Below, piece after piece: positions 45,945 through 52,185 of a stretch of DNA of 52,185 bases. Under the pieces are notes generated by a model, which worked only from the letters and a program-made list of their open reading frames with translations, searched no databases and had not been told where the DNA came from. Both the position numbers and the translations under genes were made by a program. Origin of the DNA: Candidatus Competibacteraceae bacterium (GTDB taxonomy: Bacteria; Pseudomonadota; Gammaproteobacteria; Competibacterales; Competibacteraceae); the NCBI GenBank assembly GCA_027492875.1, contig JAPUDV010000070.1:17125-69309 (forward strand), read 5' to 3'. Position 1 is the stretch's first letter; each line of letters starts with the position of its first letter.

Positions 45945-46634
45945 TCAGATCGGCATCGCCAGTCGTGACCTGCAACGGGCCAGTTGGGCGCGGTAGCGTG
46001 CGGCTTGCTGGCCAACTTGGCGGGCTCGCTCCATCAGCCACGGTTTGTTCCGGTAGGTACGCTTGGCGAAACCGCCCTGACCCTCGTGGTAGGCCAGATA
46101 CTGATGGTAGACGTCGTGTTTGGCGACACCGTTGCGGCGCGCGGTTTCGTTGACGTACCAGCCCACGAAATCCACGGCATCGTCGAACTTATCGCGGTCC
46201 GCGCCGCGCTTGCCGGTTGCGGCGATGTAGTGCTCCCAGGTGCTGTCGAGCGCCTGGCTGTAGCCGTAGGCGGTGGAAGGGCGGGGGCCGGGGATAAAAC
46301 CGAGATACCAGGCGCGGGGGGGCCGGGCGTCGGCCTGAAAGGCGGATTCCTGGTGGATGATCGCCAGCAGCACCGGTAGGGGTACGTCCCAGCGCTGGCT
46401 GGCGGCGCTGGCATCGGCGAACCAGCCGTCGTACTGGTTGAAAAGGGCACAGGCGTTGTCGATATCGCGCGGCGGCGTGGTCGCGCAGGAAGCCAGCAGC
46501 AGCAGGCCGCCGATCACGGCGAGGCCGCCGCCCCAGCAAACCTGTTCCCGCAGTGATAATCCGGCGCAGCGGCGCACTTCTCCTGCGAACCGGGTACGCC
46601 AGTCGGGCGGGAATAAAGCGTGTCGTCCGATCAT
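45945..46634 (-). CDS. SLT-domain lytic transglycosylase, probable lipoprotein
   Basis: 229 residues from the ATG at 46634, overlapping the lnt stop (ATGA). A positively charged leader and one hydrophobic stretch end in LLLASC (Cys50), a plausible lipobox. The SLT domain (about 60-200) contains the catalytic glutamate in IIHQESAF (Glu96) and the AYGYSQAL motif. It cleaves peptidoglycan glycan strands. Coupling to lnt, the enzyme that finishes lipoproteins, is suggestive but may be chance. Confidence 0.88.
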   Translation of the reverse strand: MIGRHALFPPDWRTRFAGEVRRCAGLSLREQVCWGGGLAVIGGLLLLASCATTPPRDIDNACALFNQYDGWFADASAASQRWDVPLPVLLAIIHQESAFQADARPPRAWYLGFIPGPRPSTAYGYSQALDSTWEHYIAATGKRGADRDKFDDAVDFVGWYVNETARRNGVAKHDVYHQYLAYHEGQGGFAKRTYRNKPWLMERARQVGQQAARYRAQLARCRSRLAMPI

Positions 46635-48148
46635 GAGTGGATCTTGCCGTATCTGCCCAGCAATAACCCGGCTACCAGCAAACCGAGCAGCGCCAACACC
46701 ACCGGTAAATCCCCGAAGCGGGCGTAAGGGGTCAAGCCGTGCAGCGGTTGCACCTCGCCACGGATGACTTCGGCCTGGAATTGAGCGCCTCGGTTCACGA
46801 TCCGGCCACGGTCGTCGAGAATGGCGGAGAGGCCGGTATTGGTGGCGCGGGCCAGGTAGCGGCCCATTTCCAGAGCGCGCATCCGCACGATTTGCAGGTG
46901 CTGGTGCGGGGCGGTGGAATCCTTGAACCACGCGTCGTTGCTGACGTTGATCAACCAGGTTGCCTCGGGGAGGGCTTGCCGGATCTCGTCGCCGAACACG
47001 GCCTCGAAGCAGATCGAGACCCCGACCGGTTGTCCGCCGGCGCGCAGCAGCGGCTGGTTGCGCGCGCCGGGGGTGAAGTCGGCCATCGGGATATCCACCC
47101 AGTCCCGAAAGAACAGGAAAAACGAGCGTAGGGGCAGGTATTCGCCGAACGGCAACAAGCGGCGTTTTTGGTAGGAGCCGGGCAAGCGGCCGACGCTGAT
47201 CACGCTGTTGTGGAAGACACGAGTTTCCCACGAGCCGGTCGGAATCCCGGTGACGTAGTCAACATTCGCACGTCGGGCGTCTTCGGCCAGCATGGTCAGA
47301 AAGCCGCGGGCTTCATCCTGGAAAATCGGGATCGCCGTCTCCGGCCAGACGATCACGTCGGCGTGGCCGTGTTCGCTCAGGCTGAGCTGAACGTAGCGCC
47401 GCAGCGTTTCCTCCAGTACATCGGGCCGCCATTTCCGATCCTGGGTGATGTTGCCCTGGACCAGGGCGACGCGCAGTGGTGATCCCGTCGGCTCGACCCA
47501 GGACATGCGGCCCAGACTCCAGGCGCCGAGCCACAGCGCCGCCAGCAGGCCCAGCCAAAGCAACCGTTCTCGCCCGCGACGGCTGTTTAGCAGTGCCCGC
47601 AACAGGCCTGCGCTGGCCAATACCGCCCAGCCGACGCCGAACACGCCCATGTAGGGCGCGAGATTACCGAGCGGCGAGTCGGTCTGGCTGTAACCCGCCG
47701 CCAGCCAGGGAAATCCGGTGAGCAGCCAGCTTCTGACCCAGTCCAGCAGCGCCCACAGCGCCGGGAAGACCAGCAGCCAGCGCGCCGGGCCGGGCGGTGG
47801 CCCCCAGCGGATGAGAAGCCAGCCGGCGACGGCGGGGTACAGCGCCATTGCCGCTACCACCGCGAAGGTGGCGAGCGCCGCAAACGCCGCCGGAGCGTTG
47901 CCGAAATCGTGCAGGCTGATAAAGATCCAGTAAATGCCGAAGCCGAATGCACCCAGGCCGAACAGCCCGCCACGCGCCGCCGCGCGCTGCGGCGAGGCGC
48001 TGTCCCAGCTCGACAACAGGATGGCGGATAGCAGAATCGCCAGCGGCCAAATCCCAAACGGCGCGAAGGCGAGCGGCAGCAACGCGCCGGCGGCGAAGGC
48101 CGACAGGTCGATGGCGAGAATGCGGCGTTGCGAAGGATCGAACATCAT
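46631..48148 (-). CDS. lnt: Apolipoprotein N-acyltransferase
   Basis: 505 residues (512 in E. coli). Membrane helices cover about 1-210, then a nitrilase-like domain with the triad Glu270 (VWPETAIPIF), Lys328 (YQKRRLLPFGEYLP) and Cys380 (SICFEAVFGDE), and a final membrane helix. It adds the third acyl chain to lipoproteins, needed for Lol-dependent export to the outer membrane. The ATG at 48148 has a weak ribosome site; a second ATG follows directly. Confidence 0.97.
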   Translation of the reverse strand: MMFDPSQRRILAIDLSAFAAGALLPLAFAPFGIWPLAILLSAILLSSWDSASPQRAAARGGLFGLGAFGFGIYWIFISLHDFGNAPAAFAALATFAVVAAMALYPAVAGWLLIRWGPPPGPARWLLVFPALWALLDWVRSWLLTGFPWLAAGYSQTDSPLGNLAPYMGVFGVGWAVLASAGLLRALLNSRRGRERLLWLGLLAALWLGAWSLGRMSWVEPTGSPLRVALVQGNITQDRKWRPDVLEETLRRYVQLSLSEHGHADVIVWPETAIPIFQDEARGFLTMLAEDARRANVDYVTGIPTGSWETRVFHNSVISVGRLPGSYQKRRLLPFGEYLPLRSFFLFFRDWVDIPMADFTPGARNQPLLRAGGQPVGVSICFEAVFGDEIRQALPEATWLINVSNDAWFKDSTAPHQHLQIVRMRALEMGRYLARATNTGLSAILDDRGRIVNRGAQFQAEVIRGEVQPLHGLTPYARFGDLPVVLALLGLLVAGLLLGRYGKIHS

Positions 48149-48236
48149 GATCGGCGAAAAGGGTTGATGGGTTCGGCCCACTGGAGAGTAGCGAAAAGAT
48201 AGGATCGCCATGGCTTGCGGGGGCGCGACGGCAGGG

Positions 48237-48266
48237 AAAAACCCTCTTCAGGGGTGAAAGAGGGTT
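48237..48266 (-). terminator. Terminator between corC and lnt
   Basis: On the minus strand AACCCTCTT pairs with AAGAGGGTT (9 bp, 9-base loop), with the stem running into TTTTT. It lies just past the corC stop, so most miaB-corC transcripts should end here and lnt would need its own promoter or readthrough. Confidence 0.7.
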
Positions 48267-48281
48267 GGCACGGCGCCGGGA

Positions 48282-49151
48282 TCAGACGTTCTCGGTGGTG
48301 AGCGGAGCGGCTTCCTGACCGTCGTGCAAAGTCGTTTCCAGCAGATGAATCCGCCGGTTGTCGGCGCGCAGTACCCGGAAGTGGAACCGGCCAAGGTCCA
48401 CGGTTTCGCCCCCCTTGGGCAGTCGCCCCAGTTCCATCATGACCAGCCCGCCGACGGTGTCGGCGCGCTCGTCGCTGAGGGCAGCCTTGAAGTGCTCGTT
48501 GAAATCCTCGATCGGAGTCAGCGCCTTGACGATGAAGACGTCGCCCTGGGAGCGGATAAAAGCGCTGGCGTCGTCGGTGTCGTGCTCGTCGTCGATTTCA
48601 CCGACGATCTCTTCCAGCACGTCCTCGATGGTGATCAGCCCGGCCACGCCGCCGTATTCATCGACCACGATGGCCATGTGCAGGCGGTTGCTGCGGAATT
48701 CCTTGAGCAGGATGTTGAGACGCTTGCTTTCGGGGATGAACTTGGCCGGGCGCAGCAGGGCGCTGAGATCGAAGGTTTCGCGGCGGTCGAAGGTATGGCT
48801 CAGCAAGTCCTTGACGATCAGGATGCCGATGACGTTGTCCTTGGTCTCGTCGATGACCGGAAGGCGGGAATGGCCGGACTCGACGATTTCGGCGATGAGC
48901 CGTTCCAGGCTCCAGTCATGTTCCAGAATCACCATCTGCGCGCGAGGGATCATGACATCCCGCACCTGGAGTTCCGACACCTTCATGACGCCTTCCATCA
49001 TGGTGAAGGCGTCGGCGTCCAGCAGTTTTCGTTGCTGGGCGTCGCGTAACAACTCCATCAGTTCGTCCCGATCCTTGGGTTCGCCCATCAGGGCGGAGCT
49101 TAAACGTTCTAGCCATGATTTATGGCTTGGTTCGGATCGCTCGTCGTTCAT
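48282..49151 (-). CDS. corC: CorC/YbeX CBS-domain protein
   Basis: 289 residues. Two CBS domains (about 66-190, with VRDVMIPRAQM and VVDEYGGVAGLITIEDVLEE) precede a CorC_HlyC domain (about 205-280). No membrane helices are seen. In E. coli, YbeX/CorC is linked to magnesium/cobalt efflux and ribosome health. It directly follows ybeY (2-base gap), the conserved ybeZ-ybeY-ybeX order. Confidence 0.96.
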   Translation of the reverse strand: MNDERSEPSHKSWLERLSSALMGEPKDRDELMELLRDAQQRKLLDADAFTMMEGVMKVSELQVRDVMIPRAQMVILEHDWSLERLIAEIVESGHSRLPVIDETKDNVIGILIVKDLLSHTFDRRETFDLSALLRPAKFIPESKRLNILLKEFRSNRLHMAIVVDEYGGVAGLITIEDVLEEIVGEIDDEHDTDDASAFIRSQGDVFIVKALTPIEDFNEHFKAALSDERADTVGGLVMMELGRLPKGGETVDLGRFHFRVLRADNRRIHLLETTLHDGQEAAPLTTENV

Positions 49152-49153
49152 GA

Positions 49154-49648
49154 TCAGTCTTGGGAGTCTCCATAGGGATCGGGATAGCCGAGACCCGCCA
49201 GGATGCGGATTTCCAGGGTTTCCATGGTCTCGGCGTGCGTCTCATGCTGATGATCATAGCCCAGCAGGTGCAAAACGCCATGCGCGACCAGGTGCGCCCA
49301 GTGCGCCTCGGGCGGCTTTTCCTGGCTGAACGCCTCGCGCAGCACCACCGGAGCGCAGATCACGACATCGCCCAGCAAGGTGCTCTCGGCTCCAGGCGGC
49401 GCCTCGAACGGGAAGGACAGCACGTTGGTCGGCCCCTGCTTGTGGCGGTAGGTTTTATTGAGCGCCGTGCTTTCGGCTTCGTTGACCACGCGGATGGTCA
49501 GTTCGGCATCGTGCCGATAGCCCACGCCGGCGAGCGCCGCTTCGGCCCAGCGGCGGAATTCGGGCTCAGCCGGCAATCCCGGCATGTCCAGGGCGATCTG
49601 CAAATCCAGTTCCAGCGTCCATGAGGAGTTGTCCTGTTCCAGCGTCAT
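49154..49648 (-). CDS. ybeY: Endoribonuclease YbeY
   Basis: 164 residues. The metal-binding [11 protein letters not shown] motif gives His123, His127 and His133. YbeY matures 16S rRNA 3' ends and takes part in ribosome quality control. The ATG overlaps the phoH stop (ATGA). Its first codons lie in a 26/27-bp tandem duplication of the phoH tail, so the first 8-9 residues (MTLEQDNSS) are not family-typical. Confidence 0.96.
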   Translation of the reverse strand: MTLEQDNSSWTLELDLQIALDMPGLPAEPEFRRWAEAALAGVGYRHDAELTIRVVNEAESTALNKTYRHKQGPTNVLSFPFEAPPGAESTLLGDVVICAPVVLREAFSQEKPPEAHWAHLVAHGVLHLLGYDHQHETHAETMETLEIRILAGLGYPDPYGDSQD

Positions 49649-49665
49649 GAGGGGTTGTCCTGTTC
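49613..49665. repeat. 26/27-bp tandem duplication at the phoH-ybeY junction
   Basis: The unit 49640-49665 (26 bases) and 49613-49639 (27 bases) are near identical, each containing GAACAGGACAAC on the minus strand. One extra base puts the second copy in a different frame. The first copy encodes the end of PhoH and the ybeY ATG; the second encodes the YbeY N-terminus. Confidence 0.8.
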
Positions 49666-50628
49666 GTAACGGGCGTAGGCCCCGACGATCCGTTGCACCA
49701 GTGGGTGCCGCACCACATCGCGGGCATTGAAGAAGGTCATGCCGATCCCCTCGACCTCCTTGAGTACTTGCAGCACCTGCCGCAGGCCGGACTGGACGTT
49801 GCGTGGCAGATCGACCTGGGTGACGTCGCCGGTGACCACCGCCGTGGAGCCGAAGCCGATCCGGGTCAGGAACATCTTCATTTGTTCCACGGTGGTGTTC
49901 TGCGCCTCGTCGAGGATGATGAAGGAGTCATTCAGCGTCCTGCCGCGCATGAACGCCAGCGGCGCGACTTCGATGATACTGCGCTCGATCAGTTTGGTGA
50001 CCCGCTCGAAACCCAGCATTTCGTACAGGGCGTCGTAGAGCGGTCGCAGGTAGGGGTCGATTTTCTGCGCCATGTCGCCGGGCAGAAAACCCAGCCGCTC
50101 GCCGGCTTCCACCGCCGGCCGCACCAGGACCAGCCGCCGCACCGTGCTGGATTCCAGGGCATCGACGGCGCAAGCCACCGCCAGATAGGTTTTGCCGGTG
50201 CCGGCCGGACCGACCCCGAAATTCAGATCGTGGTGCTTGATGCTCCACAGGTAACGCTGTTGGTTGGGGCCGCGGCCACGGATCAGACCGCGCCGGGTGC
50301 GGATCAGCACTTCGTCGGCGTCCGGCTCCAGGTCCTCGACCAGGGCGTCGGCACCGGCTTCCTGCAGGGTGAGATGCACGCTGGCCGGAGTTAGCGCCTC
50401 GTCGCGGGTGTTTCGGTACAGCGCTTCCAGCACCGCGACCGCGATCGCGACCGTCGGCGGCTCGCCGATTACTCGGAACTGATGGCCGCGGTTATTGATT
50501 TCCACGCCCAGCCGGCGTTCGATCTGGCGCAGGTGTTCGTCCAGATGTCCGCACAGATTGGCCAGCCGCACGTTGTCGGCGGGTTCCAGCAATAGATCTT
50601 GAAATTGGGGAGAGGCGTTTGGGTTCAA
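49645..50628 (-). CDS. ybeZ: PhoH-like ATPase YbeZ
   Basis: About 327 residues if it starts at the TTG at 50628; no good ribosome site is visible, and the open frame continues into miaB to 50748. A KH-like N-terminal region precedes the PhoH ATPase: Walker [11 protein letters not shown] (about 138-147), Walker [12 protein letters not shown]. YbeZ works with YbeY in rRNA and RNA metabolism. It lies 28 bases after miaB in the conserved miaB-phoH-ybeY-corC order. Confidence 0.94.
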   Translation of the reverse strand: MNPNASPQFQDLLLEPADNVRLANLCGHLDEHLRQIERRLGVEINNRGHQFRVIGEPPTVAIAVAVLEALYRNTRDEALTPASVHLTLQEAGADALVEDLEPDADEVLIRTRRGLIRGRGPNQQRYLWSIKHHDLNFGVGPAGTGKTYLAVACAVDALESSTVRRLVLVRPAVEAGERLGFLPGDMAQKIDPYLRPLYDALYEMLGFERVTKLIERSIIEVAPLAFMRGRTLNDSFIILDEAQNTTVEQMKMFLTRIGFGSTAVVTGDVTQVDLPRNVQSGLRQVLQVLKEVEGIGMTFFNARDVVRHPLVQRIVGAYARYEQDNPS

Positions 50629-50656
50629 TGCGCTGGCGGTTCGGATGGGATATCGG

Positions 50657-52021
50657 CTAGCTGGCTTGTTTGAGGGCGGCCGCCGGCCATTCCGGACAGG
50701 CCAGCAGTCGGCCGCGCAGGGAATTGGGCAGCGCCTCGGTAATGGCAACCTCGGCGAAGCGGCCGATCAGTCCGGGTGGGCCGTCGAAGTTGACCACGCG
50801 ATTGTTCTCGGTGCGCCCCGACAGTTGCCGGTCGTCCTTGCGCGAGGGCCGGTCCACCAGCACCCGCTGAACGGTGCCGATCATTCTTTGGCTAATGGTG
50901 CGCGCGCCGTCCTCGATCCGTGCTTGCAGATGCGCCAGCCGTTCTTTCTTGAGTGCGAGTGGCGTGGGGTCGGCCAGGCTGGCGGCGGGGGTGCCGGGCC
51001 GGGGGCTGTAGATGAAGCTGAAGCTGTGATCGAAGCCGATCTCGTCGATCAGCGCCATGGTCGCCTCGAAATCCCGCTCGGTTTCGCCGGGGAAGCCGAT
51101 GATGAAATCCGAGGACAGGCTGATGTCCGGGCGCGCGGCGCGCAGCTTGCGGATTTTGGCCTTGTATTCCAGCGTGGTGTGGCCGCGTTTCATCAGTGCC
51201 AGGATGCGGTCGGAACCGCTTTGCACCGGCAGGTGCAGGTGGCTGACCAGTTGCGGGACGCGGGCATAAGCCTCGATCAGCCGGTCGGAGAATTCCACCG
51301 GGTGGGAGGTGGTGTAGCGGATGCGGTCGATACCGTCGATGGCGGCAACGTATTCGATCAGCAGCGCCAGATCGGCGATTTCGCCATCGTCGGTCGGCCC
51401 GGCGTAGGCGTTGACGTTCTGGCCGAGCAGGGTGATTTCGCGCACGCCCTGCGCCGCCAGCACCGCCACTTCGGCCAGCACGGCGGCGAATGGCCGGCTG
51501 ACCTCTTCGCCCCGGGTGTAGGGCACCACGCAGAAGGTGCAGTATTTGCTGCATCCTTCCATGATCGACACAAAGGCGGTCGGCCCCTCGGCGCGCGGTT
51601 CCGGCAGCCGGTCGAATTTTTCGATTTCCGGGAAGGAGACATCGACCACGGGGCGGCGGTTGGCCCACACGGCCGACAGCATGTCCGGCAATCGGTGCAG
51701 GGTTTGCGGGCCGAATACCAGATCCACCTGCGGCGCCCGCTCGCGCAGCGCCTCGCCTTCCTGGCTGGCGACGCAGCCGCCGACGCCGATCACCGCGCCG
51801 GGACGGCGGGATTTATGGGCTTTCCACTGGCCCAGTTGCGAAAACACTTTTTCCTGGGCTTTTTCGCGGATGGAGCAGGTATTGAGCAGCAAGACATCCG
51901 CCTGGTCGGGATCGTCGGTGCGCTCCAGACCGTGGGCCACGCGCAGGACATCCGCCATTTTGGCGGAGTCGTACTCGTTCATCTGACAACCGTGGGTCTT
52001 GATGTAAAGTTTGCGCGTCAT
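50657..52021 (-). CDS. miaB: tRNA-2-methylthio-N6-dimethylallyladenosine synthase MiaB
   Basis: 454 residues (474 in E. coli). The UPF0004 domain has cluster ligands Cys12 (THGCQMN), Cys49 (LNTCSI) and Cys83 (VGGCVAS). The radical SAM CxxxCxxC has Cys157, 161 and 164 (CSKYCTFC). A C-terminal TRAM domain covers about 380-445. It methylthiolates i6A37 of tRNAs that read UNN codons. First gene of the minus-strand block. Confidence 0.97.
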   Translation of the reverse strand: MTRKLYIKTHGCQMNEYDSAKMADVLRVAHGLERTDDPDQADVLLLNTCSIREKAQEKVFSQLGQWKAHKSRRPGAVIGVGGCVASQEGEALRERAPQVDLVFGPQTLHRLPDMLSAVWANRRPVVDVSFPEIEKFDRLPEPRAEGPTAFVSIMEGCSKYCTFCVVPYTRGEEVSRPFAAVLAEVAVLAAQGVREITLLGQNVNAYAGPTDDGEIADLALLIEYVAAIDGIDRIRYTTSHPVEFSDRLIEAYARVPQLVSHLHLPVQSGSDRILALMKRGHTTLEYKAKIRKLRAARPDISLSSDFIIGFPGETERDFEATMALIDEIGFDHSFSFIYSPRPGTPAASLADPTPLALKKERLAHLQARIEDGARTISQRMIGTVQRVLVDRPSRKDDRQLSGRTENNRVVNFDGPPGLIGRFAEVAITEALPNSLRGRLLACPEWPAAALKQAS

Positions 52022-52134
52022 CGGTAATTTTTGAACAATAACATCGGCGGGGAACTATAGCATCGCCGTTGGGGGGGCGCTAGGCAAGGAGTTTGTCGGC
52101 GTCCGATGGGACTCTAAATATGGGAGTTTGCCGC

Positions 52135-52185
52135 ATGACCGGGCCAACGGAAGAAACCCGCGTCCAGCCGGTCGAGGTCACCTGT
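52135..52185 (+). CDS. Start of a second small zinc-ribbon gene (partial)
   Basis: An ATG at 52135 opens a frame reading MTGPTEETRVQPVEVTC up to the window edge. 10 of its 17 residues match the start of the zinc-ribbon protein at 2486-2644 (MTASSEEIHAQPVEVTC), including the first zinc-ligand cysteine. It is divergent from miaB. Only 17 codons are visible, so the call rests on this resemblance. Confidence 0.5.
   Translation, partial: MTGPTEETRVQPVEVTC

Overview
The window is GC-rich, gene-dense chromosomal DNA from a gammaproteobacterium. This is inferred from several gammaproteobacterial gene orders: MFS transporter-ssb; trpF-(trpBA)-accD-folC-dedD-cvpA-purF; miaB-phoH-ybeY-corC-lnt; and from RssA, PurU, BepA and YbeL-type proteins. 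A class III polyhydroxyalkanoate (PHA) synthase cluster (phaE-phaC with phaR, phaB and phaA) together with a urea importer points towards PHA-storing lineages such as the Competibacter/Contendobacter group or purple sulfur bacteria. The species cannot be fixed from the sequence alone. I saw no rRNA, tRNA, CRISPR array or intact insertion sequence.

Layout. 1-2.3 kb: end of a YajR-like MFS transporter, ssb, and convergent sohB. 2.3-2.65 kb: a 52-residue zinc-ribbon gene and a decayed ORF carrying a REP-like hairpin. 2.9-11.1 kb: one long minus-strand run, trpF-trpB-trpA-accD-folC-dedD-cvpA-purF (tryptophan, fatty acid, folate and purine synthesis plus envelope factors), closed by an intrinsic terminator. 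11.2-14.3 kb: a SafE-like membrane protein, purU, an rssA-like patatin and moaB. 14.35-17.3 kb: an hsp20 gene behind a convincing sigma-32 promoter, cbpA and a DegQ-type protease, which form a protein quality-control block. 17.4-20.0 kb: two tandem exported DUF4139-like paralogs.

20.1-27.8 kb: a remnant in which a truncated Vsr mismatch endonuclease abuts the C-terminal piece of an Eco29kI-like restriction enzyme, with a small helix-turn-helix gene. Next come ureG without other urease genes and a complete urtABCDE urea ABC transporter operon behind a sigma-54-like promoter. UrtE carries a 25-residue in-frame internal duplication. 27.8-29.7 kb: DegV, PilZ and cyclic-nucleotide-binding proteins. 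29.8-33.3 kb: a circularly permuted ATP-grasp/alpha-E fusion translationally coupled to a transglutaminase-like protein, a widespread pair whose product is unknown as far as I know. 33.3-35.9 kb: UspA, a TPR lipoprotein and BepA.

36.0-40.3 kb: PHA metabolism. phaE-phaC run rightwards and converge on phaR, phaB and phaA running leftwards. PhaA condenses acetyl-CoA, PhaB reduces the product, PhaEC polymerises it, and PhaR is the granule-linked repressor. 40.6-45.7 kb: a phytase-like esterase domain protein, a PaaK-type CoA ligase, an AI-2E/PerM family protein coupled to a CDP-alcohol phosphatidyltransferase, and a YbeL-like zinc ribbon protein. 45.9-52.0 kb: the minus-strand block miaB-phoH-ybeY-corC and lnt-SLT transglycosylase. 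The window ends inside the first codons of a second copy of the small zinc-ribbon gene.
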